Origin: Gaiellasilicea sp963784895
Lineage (GTDB): Bacteria > Actinomycetota > Thermoleophilia > Gaiellales > Gaiellaceae
Assembly (NCBI GenBank): GCA_963784895.1
Contig: CAWATM010000001.1
Span: forward strand, 1-64,000
Reading direction: 5' to 3'
Length of the DNA: 64,000 bases
In this document: piece after piece, positions 35,214 to 42,874 of the stretch
Layout of the letters: the number at the start of each line of letters is the position of its first letter
Position numbering within the stretch: the stretch's first letter is position 1
Program-made: the position numbers and the translations under genes
The notes under the pieces: model-generated
The model's input: only the letters and a program-made list of their open reading frames with translations
Database searches by the model: none
Told to the model about the DNA's origin: nothing

Positions 35214-35956
35214 CAGACCGGGTTCTCGATCCCGATGAACTCCCAGTCGAGGTCGAAGTGCTCGGCCAGTCTCCGGCTCAGTGCCTGGACGCCGAGGCGC
35301 TCGGTGGCGTCGTGCCCGGCCGCGACGAAGTGGATCCCGAGCTCGCGCGCCGTCTGCAGGCTCGGCTCCTCCGGCTCGCCGGTGAGGAAGGCGTCGTAGC
35401 CCTCGTGGGCCGCCCGGATCAGCTCGCCGCCGGCGCCGCCCGAGCAGATCGCGACCCGCCGGACCTCGGCCGGGCCGTGCGCGAACACGAGCGGCTCGCG
35501 CCCGACCGTCTCCTGGACTCGCAGCGCGAACTCCTCGATCCCGATCGGCTTGCGCAGGGTTCCGCCCCGGCCGACCGCGCCGAAGGGCTCGTCCGCATCG
35601 ACGCCGAGCGCGTCCGCGAGCAGCGCGTTGTTCCCGAGCTCCGGATGGGCGTCGAGCGCGAGATGGTAGGCGGCAAGGCTGAGGTCGGCGGCGAAGAGCG
35701 CTTCGAGCCGGCCGCGCTGACGCCGGTCGATCCCAACCGGCTCGTTTCGCCAGAAGATGCCGTGATGGACGAGCACGAGCTGTGCGCCGGCCGCGGCCGC
35801 GCGCTCGAACAGCTCCCTCGAGGACGAGACGCCGCACGCGATCTTCGTCACCCCGTCGGTCCCGACGACCTGCAGCCCGGGCGGGCCGTACTCGGGGAAG
35901 CGGTCGATCTCGAGCAGCTCGTTTGCGAAGCGGATGATTTCGTCGCGCTGAGCCAC
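35213..35956 (-). CDS. Nif3-like dinuclear metal-binding protein
   Basis: The 247-residue product matches the Nif3/DUF34 family: metal-binding His pair in VLVHHGIFW, AYHLALDAHPELGNN and a C-terminal GHDATERLGV. The family is ubiquitous, with GTP cyclohydrolase-like or metal-insertase roles proposed, none settled. GTG start with the minus-strand hexamer GATAAT ending exactly 7 nt before it, so the mRNA is probably leaderless. It heads a two-gene operon with the cupin and is divergent from tRNA-Pro. Confidence 0.9.
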   Translation of the reverse strand: MAQRDEIIRFANELLEIDRFPEYGPPGLQVVGTDGVTKIACGVSSSRELFERAAAAGAQLVLVHHGIFWRNEPVGIDRRQRGRLEALFAADLSLAAYHLALDAHPELGNNALLADALGVDADEPFGAVGRGGTLRKPIGIEEFALRVQETVGREPLVFAHGPAEVRRVAICSGGAGGELIRAAHEGYDAFLTGEPEEPSLQTARELGIHFVAAGHDATERLGVQALSRRLAEHFDLDWEFIGIENPV

Positions 35957-35985
35957 GGGCCGATTATCGCTACCCTTTCCGCGCT

Positions 35986-36059
35986 CGGGGTGTGGCGCAG
36001 CCTGGTAGCGCGCTCCGTTCGGGTCGGAGAGGTCCCGAGTTCAAATCTCGGCACCCCGA
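35986..36059 (+). tRNA. tRNA-Pro, anticodon CGG
   Basis: A full cloverleaf of 74 nt: acceptor CGGGGTG (35986-35992) pairs with CACCCCG (36052-36058) plus discriminator A. The D-loop contains AGCCTGGTAGCG, the anticodon stem CTCCG/CGGAG encloses TTCGGGT, giving anticodon CGG, and the T-arm is CCGAG-TTCAAAT-CTCGG. CCA is not encoded. TACCCT at 35971-35976 is a likely -10. Confidence 0.97.
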
Positions 36060-36071
36060 TTGGTTGCGCAA

Positions 36072-36160
36072 GATCCGGATTCTGCGGAAGCAGAATCCGG
36101 ATCGCGCTCAGACCCCTGAAGGCGGCATGGGCTTCGCCCGTGCCGCGGGCTCACTGATCG
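36072..36160 (+). repeat. GACCCCTGAAG composite repeat, copy 3
   Basis: A perfect 14-bp inverted repeat GATCCGGATTCTGC / GCAGAATCCGGATC with loop GGAA (36072-36103) is followed by GCGCTCAGACCCCTGAAG and a GCGGCATGGG/CCCGTGCCGC palindrome. It lies between tRNA-Pro (+) and a convergent minus-strand gene. The arms share little sequence with copy 1 but pair perfectly. Confidence 0.7.
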
Positions 36161-36213
36161 GCCAGGCCGCGCGGCTTCGCGCCGCCAGCGATCGTTCCGG
36201 CCCTTCGCGGCTC

Positions 36214-37242
36214 TCAGTCGGCGATGAACGCTTCCAGGCGGCCTGCCTCGTCGGCGAGCTCGCTCCGGACCGAGCGGGGAAGCGGCGCGAACGGCTCGGT
36301 CACGACACGGCCGTTCTCAGCGCGCCAGGTGCCGGCGACGAAGCCGTCGACGAGGAACGTCTGCGCGACGTCGCCGTTCATGCGTATGACCGTCTTCCGG
36401 TACGGCTCCGGGAGCACGCGCGTCCGGTCGGACCAGGCGAGCAGGACGTTGTCCCACTTCGGGAGGAAACGGATCGGTGCGGGTGTCTCCGCGTCGGGAA
36501 GAGGCGCACCCGGAACGTCGAGCAGCTCACGGCCTTGCTCGTCGCGGAAGCGGCGCAGCGGCTCGAGCAGGTCGAGCGAGCGCTGGATCTCCGGCACGTG
36601 CATCATCGACCACGCGCCGATGTCGCGGCGCGACGCGGGGCCGAACGCGGCGAGGTAGCGGCGGATGATCTCGGCTCGAGCCTCGACCGGGATGTGCGGC
36701 TCCGGCTCCTCGATCGCTGCGAAGCCACTCTTGCGGGGGCGCCAGAGCGCCGTCTCGTGGTGGTGGAGGATGTGCGCCCGCACACGCGCTGCCCGCCAGG
36801 CGCGGCGAGCCTCGATGCCGGTGAGGCCGTGCTCGCGCTCGAGGAATGCGAGCATGTCAGCCGTCGTCACGGGACCGTTCGCGGCGAGCTCCCGCACCGA
36901 CGCTGCGAGCCGCTTCGCCGTCTTCGACTCCCACGGGAAGTTCGTCTCGCTCTGCGCTGCTCGGATCAGCGCGTAGTCGCGCCTGGTGACGAGGTGGAGC
37001 GTCTGCCGCATCATCGTCGCCTTGACGACCGTGGCCCGCGCGAGCTCGCGCTCGAGCGACCCGCGGCGAAAGCTCGTCGTCCGCGTCCAGATGCCGACGT
37101 ACGGCGCCGGTGGCCACTGTGCCTGCATCCCGACCAGGCGCTCGATCACCGCGGCCGCCGAGAGCCGCTTCCGCTCCAGCAGCAGCTGCCGTGCGAGCGT
37201 CGCTCGGTTCAGCTCGCGGACCGTGAGCACGCGCTCGGCCAT
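36214..37242 (-). CDS. winged-helix DNA-binding domain protein (HTH_42 / YcaQ-like)
   Basis: The 342-residue product matches the winged-helix family with IERLVGMQAQWPPAPYVGIWT and LFLVDGFVAGTWR-like segments. Related proteins include YcaQ-type interstrand-crosslink glycosylases, for which a catalytic QxQ/QxD motif in GMQAQ has been noted; glycosylase activity here is an inference. A second, divergent member is at 52751-53913. The ATG lies one base after the stop of the CoA-binding gene, so the two form an operon. Confidence 0.8.
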   Translation of the reverse strand: MAERVLTVRELNRATLARQLLLERKRLSAAAVIERLVGMQAQWPPAPYVGIWTRTTSFRRGSLERELARATVVKATMMRQTLHLVTRRDYALIRAAQSETNFPWESKTAKRLAASVRELAANGPVTTADMLAFLEREHGLTGIEARRAWRAARVRAHILHHHETALWRPRKSGFAAIEEPEPHIPVEARAEIIRRYLAAFGPASRRDIGAWSMMHVPEIQRSLDLLEPLRRFRDEQGRELLDVPGAPLPDAETPAPIRFLPKWDNVLLAWSDRTRVLPEPYRKTVIRMNGDVAQTFLVDGFVAGTWRAENGRVVTEPFAPLPRSVRSELADEAGRLEAFIAD

Positions 37243-37243
37243 G

Positions 37244-37657
37244 CTACGCAGGGCGGGCGTCGCGGACCTGGTAGCGGTGCACGACGGCGGTGCAGAGGTC
37301 CTCGACGTAGTCGAGCCCCGCGTCCTCGGCGATCCGGCGCGACTCCGGCGAGACGATCCCGAGCTGCAGCCAGAGGGCGCCTGCGCCGACGGCGACAGCC
37401 TCCTCGGCGTGCGGCGGCGTCAGCTCGGAGCGGCGGAAGACGTCGACGAGGTCGATCCGGCGGTCGATCTCGGCCAGCGTGCGGACGCAGGGCACGCCGA
37501 GCACCGCGTCACAGTCGGCCGGGCGGACCGGGATCACGTCGTAGCCCTGCGCCAGCAGGTAGCGCATGACAGTGTGGCTGGGACGATCCGGGTTCGGCGA
37601 GGCGCCGACGAGGGCGATCGTCCGGGCGCTGCGGAGGATCTCGGCGGGAGTTCGCAC
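37244..37657 (-). CDS. CoA-binding (Rossmann) domain protein
   Basis: The 137-residue product is a single CoA_binding domain of the YccU type: IALVGASPNPDRPSHTVMRY at the N terminus, VDVFRRSELTPPHAEEAVAVG, LWLQLGIVS and the C-terminal CTAVVHRY. Such stand-alone domains bind CoA; physiological role unknown. The minus-strand hexamer TAGCCT ends 7 nt before the GTG (leaderless), and its TA is shared with the divergent HAD promoter. Confidence 0.88.
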   Translation of the reverse strand: MRTPAEILRSARTIALVGASPNPDRPSHTVMRYLLAQGYDVIPVRPADCDAVLGVPCVRTLAEIDRRIDLVDVFRRSELTPPHAEEAVAVGAGALWLQLGIVSPESRRIAEDAGLDYVEDLCTAVVHRYQVRDARPA

Positions 37658-37663
37658 GAGCCA

Positions 37664-37673
37664 AGGCTATCCT
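37664..37673. promoter_or_regulatory. divergent -10 hexamers sharing a central TA (AGGCTATCCT)
   Basis: The minus-strand TAGCCT ends 7 nt before the CoA-binding GTG at 37657. The plus-strand TATCCT ends 10 nt before the HAD GTG at 37683. Both use the TA at 37668-37669. Confidence 0.5.
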
Positions 37674-37682
37674 CGAAGAGCC

Positions 37683-38363
37683 GTGCTCAAGGCCGTCCTC
37701 TTCGACGTCGACTTCACGCTCGCCCGCCCCGGCCCCGAGCTCGGTCCCGAGGGCTACCGCAAGGTGGGGGAGCGGCACGGGCTCGTCCTCGATCCGGAGC
37801 TATACGAGCAGTCGCGGCAGACGGCGCTGGACTCGCTGCAACGGCACCCCGACCACGCCCACGACGACGAGCTCTGGATCGCGTTCACGGAGCAGATCGT
37901 CCGCGGGATGGGCGGCGACGCGGAGGGCGCGCGTGCGTGCGCCGTCGAGCTCGTCGCGGTCTGGGAGCAGCACGAGCGCTTCACGCTCTACGAGGACGCG
38001 CTCCCGGCGCTCGCGGTTCTGCGTGAGCACGGCGTCAAGATCGGCCTGATCTCGAACGGCAGCCGCGATCTGGACGAGTTCGTCGCCCACCACGGGCTCG
38101 ATGCCGACTGCGCGATCGGCTCGCGCGCCTTCGGCCGCACGAAGCCCCATCCGGAGATCTTCCGCCATGCGCTGGCGCTGCTCGGCGTCGAGCCCGAGGA
38201 GGCGGCGATGGTGGGCGACTCCTACGAGGACGACATCGAGGGTGCGAGGGCGCTCGGGCTGAAGGCGTTCCTGCTCGACCGGGACGGCCGCCGCCCCGAC
38301 GAGCCCGACCGGCTCCCCGATCTCTTCGCACTGCCGGCCGCGCTCGGCCTGCCGTCCCGCTAG
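37683..38363 (+). CDS. HAD-family hydrolase
   Basis: The GTG at 37683 gives 226 residues: motif I LFDVDFTLARPG (DxD), cap helices, motif II LISNGSRD, motif III Lys in GRTKPHPEIF and motif IV MVGDSYEDDIEGARALGL. In motif I the usual DGT is DFT, an uncommon but tolerated change. Phosphatase of unknown substrate. It ends 4 bases into the convergent lysyl-oxidase gene. Confidence 0.87.
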   Translation: MLKAVLFDVDFTLARPGPELGPEGYRKVGERHGLVLDPELYEQSRQTALDSLQRHPDHAHDDELWIAFTEQIVRGMGGDAEGARACAVELVAVWEQHERFTLYEDALPALAVLREHGVKIGLISNGSRDLDEFVAHHGLDADCAIGSRAFGRTKPHPEIFRHALALLGVEPEEAAMVGDSYEDDIEGARALGLKAFLLDRDGRRPDEPDRLPDLFALPAALGLPSR

Positions 38364-39595
38364 CAGTCGGCCGACGACTGGCAGGTGCGGAGCGTCACGA
38401 CCCGAGGTGCCCCGCCGCTCCAGCTGAGCCGGATCCGTAGCGAGGCGTCGTTGTTCGTGTAGTCGATCTCCTCGAGCCGCTGGTCGGGGTTGGCGCGGTG
38501 GACGAGGACGTAGTCGCCGGCCGGGACGCCGCGGAGGTCGAGGTTCTGGCCGTGGAAGTGCGCGGGGTAGAGGTCGGTGAAGCCGATCGACGTACCCTGC
38601 TCGACCGCGAGCGCGCCGGGGTTCGACTGGGCGCAGTTGCCGTAGAAGCTGCCGCCGGTGAAGGCGGTGACGCGCCGCGCCGCGAGCCCGTAGTGGTCGG
38701 CGAGGCAGAAGCCGCTCTTGCGGTCGCGGACGACGAGATCGCCCTCGAGCGTCCGCAGCTCGTAGCGCTGGAAGCCGAGCAGGTGCCAGTGCGTGTGGCT
38801 CGAGGACGGCGTGTAGCGGAGGCGGCCGGCGTCGGGGTACGCCCGCACCGAACGGTCGGTCATGCGCACGAGCTGGGTGGCGCGCATCGGCCCGCTCGCA
38901 GTCGGCCGGCTGCCCCGGATCCACACCGGACCCTCGCCGACGTTGTCCGTCGCAGAGGCGAAGCCGAGCTTCGTACCCGCCATCGTCAGCCTGAAGGGGG
39001 AGCGCTGGTCGAGGTCGGGCAAGAGCTCGCGTGGCCCCACCTGCTGTGTCCCCGAGTCGTTCCTCTTGATCGGGAAGTCGTCTCCCGGCGCGAGCAGCCG
39101 TACCGTCACCTTGCCGGCGCGCGTGAAAGCCGGCGCGATCTGCTCCGACGGGCCGCTCGCGGCGAGGCGGGGCGTGCCGCCGTCGATTCCGATCGTCCAG
39201 ACGTCGAAGCTGCCGCCCGCGAGTGGGCTGGCGGCGTAGGCCAAGAGGCGGCCGTCGCCGCGCCAGGCCGGCATCGCCACGACCTGCTCTCCGCGCGTGA
39301 GCCGCTGCAGGCCGCCGCCGTCGCGGCGGATCACGTACAGGCTCGACGAGCGCTGGTCGGGGTCCTGGCGGACGAAGGCGATCCGGCGCCGGTCGGGCGA
39401 CCAGTCCGGGTCGCTGTCGGTGCCGCCGCTCGTCACCTGGCGCTCGTCGACGAAGAGGTCGCCGTCGCGGACGGAGACGACGGCCCGTTCGAGCCCGCGC
39501 GCCGCCTGGGCCTCGGTGTTCCAGGCGACCGCGGCGAGCAGCGGCAGCGGCGCGAGCGCGACCGCGGTCAGGAAGAGTCGAGCTCGGCCCGCCAT
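38360..39595 (-). CDS. secreted TolB-like beta-propeller fused to a lysyl oxidase domain
   Basis: The ATG at 39595 gives 411 residues. A signal peptide is followed by TolB/WD40-like blades (DPDWSPDRRRIAFVRQD, MPAWRGDGRLLAYA). From about residue 200 comes a bacterial lysyl-oxidase domain: FASATDNVGEGPVWI, copper-site HTHWHLLGFQRYEL, KSGFCLADHYG and IGFTDLYPAHFHGQ then GVPAGDYVLVHRANP. Lysyl oxidases are copper amine oxidases; oxidation of a wall or surface protein is inferred. Its start overlaps the CoA-transferase gene by 28 bases. Confidence 0.82.
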   Translation of the reverse strand: MAGRARLFLTAVALAPLPLLAAVAWNTEAQAARGLERAVVSVRDGDLFVDERQVTSGGTDSDPDWSPDRRRIAFVRQDPDQRSSSLYVIRRDGGGLQRLTRGEQVVAMPAWRGDGRLLAYAASPLAGGSFDVWTIGIDGGTPRLAASGPSEQIAPAFTRAGKVTVRLLAPGDDFPIKRNDSGTQQVGPRELLPDLDQRSPFRLTMAGTKLGFASATDNVGEGPVWIRGSRPTASGPMRATQLVRMTDRSVRAYPDAGRLRYTPSSSHTHWHLLGFQRYELRTLEGDLVVRDRKSGFCLADHYGLAARRVTAFTGGSFYGNCAQSNPGALAVEQGTSIGFTDLYPAHFHGQNLDLRGVPAGDYVLVHRANPDQRLEEIDYTNNDASLRIRLSWSGGAPRVVTLRTCQSSADC

Positions 39596-40533
39596 GCGTC
39601 CGTATGCTGCCCGACCGGTGCGGACGGCAGCGCGGTTGCCTCTCCGAAGGCGCCTGCCGCTTCCGCGAGCGTCGCAACGGGGCCGACGCAGACGTCCTCG
39701 CCGTCGAAGAGCTCGAGCCAGGCGGCGAGCGGACGGCCTGCGAAGACGGCGGCCAGCTCTGTTGCCAGCTCGTCCTGCGCGTCGCCGACGAGGTGGCGCT
39801 CGGCGAGATCCGGCCGCTCGATCAGCTCGCAGAGCCGGAGGAAGAACTTCGGCTCGAGCGCGCCGACCGTCAGGTGGCGCCCGTCGGCCGTCTTGTAGAT
39901 GCGGTAGCAGGCGAGCCCGCCCGTGAGGAAGCGCGGCAGCGGATCGCCGCCGAGCCGGTGCGCGACGAGCCGGTGCGAGCCGTGCGTCATCGAGACCGTC
40001 AGGCGGGCGCCGCGACCGGTCCGCTCGCGCTCGAGCAGCGCCGCCAGGATCTTCGTCACCGCGCCGAGCGCGCCGGCGGCGAGGTCGGCGGGCTGGAGCG
40101 GGGGTAGGCCAGGCGCCGTGTCCTCGAGCAGGCCCGCCCAGCCGATGTAGTTGAGGTCGTGGCCGGCGCGGGCGGCGTGCGGGCCGTCCGTCCCGAAGCC
40201 GGTGATCGAGCAGTAGACGGCCGACTCGGGCGCGTCGTCCGGCCCGACGCCGAGCCGCGCGGCGACGCCCGGCCGGAAGCCCTCGAGCACGACGTCGGCG
40301 CGCGCCAGCAGCGCCTGCGCGAGCTCCGGCTCCACCTTCAGGTCGCAGGCGACCGACTCCTTGCCGCCGTTCAGCGCCTCGTCCCAGGCCGGCGCGACCT
40401 GGCGCATCGGATCGCCCTCCGGCGGCTCGACCCGCACCACCCGTGCACCCAGCCGCTGCAGCTCCCGCGACGCAAAGGCGCCGGGGAGATACCTGGTCAG
40501 GTCGACGACGAGGTGTCCGGCCAGGGGTTGCAC
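39568..40533 (-). CDS. CaiB/BaiF-family CoA transferase (class III)
   Basis: The 321-residue product is a family III CoA transferase or alpha-methylacyl-CoA racemase-like protein: VVDLTRYLPGAFASRELQRL, VVRVEPPEGDPMRQ, ADVVLEGFRPGVAARLGVG, YCSITGFGTDGPHAARAGHD (the last Asp fits the catalytic Asp) and LTVGALEPKFFLRLCEL. Substrate unknown; fatty or branched acyl-CoA is plausible given its neighbours. GTG start. It is divergent from a TetR gene that likely controls it. Confidence 0.88.
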   Translation of the reverse strand: MQPLAGHLVVDLTRYLPGAFASRELQRLGARVVRVEPPEGDPMRQVAPAWDEALNGGKESVACDLKVEPELAQALLARADVVLEGFRPGVAARLGVGPDDAPESAVYCSITGFGTDGPHAARAGHDLNYIGWAGLLEDTAPGLPPLQPADLAAGALGAVTKILAALLERERTGRGARLTVSMTHGSHRLVAHRLGGDPLPRFLTGGLACYRIYKTADGRHLTVGALEPKFFLRLCELIERPDLAERHLVGDAQDELATELAAVFAGRPLAAWLELFDGEDVCVGPVATLAEAAGAFGEATALPSAPVGQHTDAWRAELDSS

Positions 40534-40563
40534 CGCCGCGGAACGTACTACAGTGAGCCGACG

Positions 40564-40579
40564 TTGACTGAGCGTTCAA
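40564..40579. promoter_or_regulatory. candidate TetR/FadR-type operator overlapping the TetR start
   Basis: TTGACTGAGCGTTCAA matches the site before the acyl-CoA dehydrogenase at 51435 in 12 of 16 positions and has the TGA-TGA-N-TCA layout of fatty-acid FadR boxes. It includes the TTG start codon of the TetR gene itself, so binding would give autorepression and reach the divergent CoA-transferase promoter. Confidence 0.45.
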
Positions 40580-41181
40580 CCATCGGGATCGACAAGCGGC
40601 GCGTCATCCTCGACGCCGCCGTCCGCGTCTTCGCGACCCGCGGCTACCACACCTCACGCGTCGGCGACATCGCCGAGGAGGCGGGGATCGCGCACGGCCT
40701 CCTCTACCACTACTTCTCCTCGAAGGAGGAGGTGCTGCAGACCGTCTTCCGCGAGAACTGGAGCGAGCTGCTCGAAGCATTCGCGCGGATCGAGACATCC
40801 GGCGAGCCGCCGCTGCAGCAGCTCGGCGCGATCGCGAAGACGCTTCTCCGCGCCTGGCGCGACCGGCCCGACCTCGTCCGCGTGATGGTGCGCGAGGTCG
40901 CCCGCAGCCCGCAGCTGCAGGGGCAGGTCGACGAGATCGGCGCCGGCTTCCAGGCGATTCAGCGCGTGATCGAGCGCGGTCAGGCCGACGGCTCCTTCCG
41001 CGACGACGTCGACCCCCGCCTCGCGAGCTGGATCTTCTACGGCGGCCTCGAGGAGATCCTGACCGGCTGGGTGCTGGGACAGCTGCCGGACGGCGACGAG
41101 GAGGTGGCGCGTGCCGAGCGAACCGTGGTCGCCCTCGTCTGCGGCGGGCTCACCCGGGACGGCGCAGCAGCTCCCGTCTGA
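40564..41181 (+). CDS. TetR-family transcriptional regulator
   Basis: The TTG at 40564 gives 205 residues with a TetR helix-turn-helix at 10-55 (RRVILDAAVRVFATRGYHTS, AGIAHGLLYHYFSSKEEVL) and a ligand domain resembling fatty-acyl-responsive regulators such as RutR/FadR-type (VRVMVREVARSPQL, SWIFYGGLEEILTGWVLG). TACAGT lies 10 nt upstream. Gene context (CoA transferase opposite, matching operator at an acyl-CoA dehydrogenase) suggests control of acyl-CoA catabolism. The MFS gene starts inside its 3' end. Confidence 0.87.
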   Translation: MTERSTIGIDKRRVILDAAVRVFATRGYHTSRVGDIAEEAGIAHGLLYHYFSSKEEVLQTVFRENWSELLEAFARIETSGEPPLQQLGAIAKTLLRAWRDRPDLVRVMVREVARSPQLQGQVDEIGAGFQAIQRVIERGQADGSFRDDVDPRLASWIFYGGLEEILTGWVLGQLPDGDEEVARAERTVVALVCGGLTRDGAAAPV

Positions 41182-42430
41182 GCCTCGCTACACACGCGTC
41201 GTCTGGACGCTCGGGCTCGGCGCCTTCGGGCTCGCCTTCTCGCTGACGACGACGGCTGCCTACCTGCCGCCGCTGCTGGGGCAGTTCACGACCTCGGCGA
41301 CGCTGATCGCGCTCGTGCTGGCAGCGGAGGGCGCCTTCGCGATCACGCTTCCGCTCGTGATCGGCCCGTGGAGCGACACGTTCCACACCCCGCTCGGGCG
41401 GCGCCGCCCGTTCATGCTCGTCGCGCTCGGCCCGATCGGCTTCTGCCTGGCGCTGATGGCGTTCATGCCCAGCCTCTGGACGACCGCGCTGCTCGTCTTC
41501 GCGTTCTTCTTCGCGTACTACGTCTACGAGCCGCCCTACCGCGGGCTCTACCCCGACCTGCTGCCGGAGCGGATCTACGGCCGCGCCCAGAGCGCCCAGC
41601 ACCTGATGCGCGGGCTCGCGCTCGGCACGGCGCTGATCGGCGGCGGCGCCCTCTTCCACGTCTGGGAGGCGTTCCCGTTCCTCGTCGCGGCCCTGGTCGT
41701 CGTTGCCGCATGCGCGGCGCCGGTGCTGTTCGTGCGCGAGGACGGCGGTCACGGCCGCGTCTTCGAGGGCGTCCGCGCCTACCTCCAGCACAGCTGGAAC
41801 GTGTTCCACCGCGATCCCGAGGTCCGCCGCTTCCTGATCGCGAACACGGCGTGGGAGGGGGCGTTCGCCGGCGCGCGGACGTTCGTCGTCCTCTACCTCA
41901 CCGTCGGGCTCGGCCAGCCGCTGGGGACGACGACGGCGGTGCTGGCGGCGGTCGCGGCCGGGTACATCGTCGCTGCGGCCGGCTCGGGATTCCTCGGCGA
42001 CCGGCTCGGCCTCAGCCGCGTGATCGCATTCGCGTCGGTCGTCTACGGCGTCGGCTTGCTGCTGGGCGGCTTCGGCAACGAGTGGCAGCGGTGGTACCTG
42101 CCGATCATCTTTCTCGTCTCGATCGCGGGCGGCACGGTGATGACGCTCGCGTGGGGCCTCCTCTTCAAGCTGATGCCGCCGGCCGACCGGGGCGCGATCT
42201 CCGGCCTCGCGACGACGACAAAGGGAATCGGCCTGCTCACCGGCCCGCTGCTCGCGGGCGCCGCGATCGACATCCTCTCCGGGCACCTCGACGACACGCG
42301 CGGCTACCAGGCGCTCTGGCCGATCCTCGGCATTCCAGTCCTGCTCGCGATCCCCCTCGTCTGGCGTCTTTCAGCGGCAGAGGGGCGTTCCGGGTCGGGA
42401 GAGCCCGAAAGCCCAGAGCCGATCACCTAG
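41111..42430 (+). CDS. MFS transporter (GPH/SLC45-like)
   Basis: The 439-residue product has about 12 membrane segments, with RRRPFMLVALGPIGFCLALM typical of the SLC45/GPH-like glycoside transporter group and a central cytoplasmic loop near residues 205-235. Substrate unknown, possibly a sugar. The GTG at 41111 overlaps the TetR gene by 71 bases, but a strong GAGGAGG sits 7 bases upstream, which supports it. Its 3' end overlaps the convergent secreted-protein gene by 60 bases. Confidence 0.85.
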   Translation: MPSEPWSPSSAAGSPGTAQQLPSEPRYTRVVWTLGLGAFGLAFSLTTTAAYLPPLLGQFTTSATLIALVLAAEGAFAITLPLVIGPWSDTFHTPLGRRRPFMLVALGPIGFCLALMAFMPSLWTTALLVFAFFFAYYVYEPPYRGLYPDLLPERIYGRAQSAQHLMRGLALGTALIGGGALFHVWEAFPFLVAALVVVAACAAPVLFVREDGGHGRVFEGVRAYLQHSWNVFHRDPEVRRFLIANTAWEGAFAGARTFVVLYLTVGLGQPLGTTTAVLAAVAAGYIVAAAGSGFLGDRLGLSRVIAFASVVYGVGLLLGGFGNEWQRWYLPIIFLVSIAGGTVMTLAWGLLFKLMPPADRGAISGLATTTKGIGLLTGPLLAGAAIDILSGHLDDTRGYQALWPILGIPVLLAIPLVWRLSAAEGRSGSGEPESPEPIT

Positions 42431-42859
42431 GACGTAGAAGGCCGTCGTCGCGTCCCGGCCGGTCAGCGTCAGCGCCGAGTAGCGGCCGCACTCGGTGCGC
42501 CGCAGCGGCCCGTAGCTCCCGGTGATCCGGGAAACCGGGTCGTTCAGCTCGAGCCCGTTCGTCGTCCGCCAGCCGAGCGGCTGGTAGATCGTGAACACGG
42601 CGAGCACCCGGCCGTTGCGCCACTCGACCCCGGCGCCGCGCGGCTGGAAGGCGTAGTAGTTGAAGTACCACGTCTCGCGGGCACAGCCACCGCAGACGCC
42701 GTAGGCGCGCCCCCAACGGCGCTCGACCTCCGCTTTCGTGTCGCCGAGCTCGATTCCGCCGAGGCTGCGCCCTGGCACGAGCACGCCGGCGCCCGGTGGT
42801 GCGGCCGCCGCCGGAGCGGCGAGCGCGAGTGCGGCTGCGATCGAGACGGCGAAGCGCAC
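42371..42859 (-). CDS. small secreted protein, function unknown
   Basis: The GTG at 42859 gives 162 residues with a signal peptide (FAVSIAAALALAAPAAAA) and a mature domain starting LVPGRSLGGIELGDTKAEVE, with two Cys in VCGGCARETWYFNY and further Cys near the C terminus (disulfides likely). The GIxLGxTKAEV pattern is common in secreted actinobacterial proteins of unknown role. It is the last gene of the minus-strand copper-type cluster and overlaps the MFS gene tail to tail by 60 bases. Confidence 0.7.
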   Translation of the reverse strand: MRFAVSIAAALALAAPAAAAPPGAGVLVPGRSLGGIELGDTKAEVERRWGRAYGVCGGCARETWYFNYYAFQPRGAGVEWRNGRVLAVFTIYQPLGWRTTNGLELNDPVSRITGSYGPLRRTECGRYSALTLTGRDATTAFYVLGDRLWAFGLSRPGTPLCR

Positions 42860-42874
42860 CGTCGGAGCATAGGC

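Noticed and set aside
36060..36213. Integration scar downstream of tRNA-Pro
   Set aside because: The palindromic composite there also occurs at sites without a tRNA, and no duplicated tRNA 3' end was found in the window.
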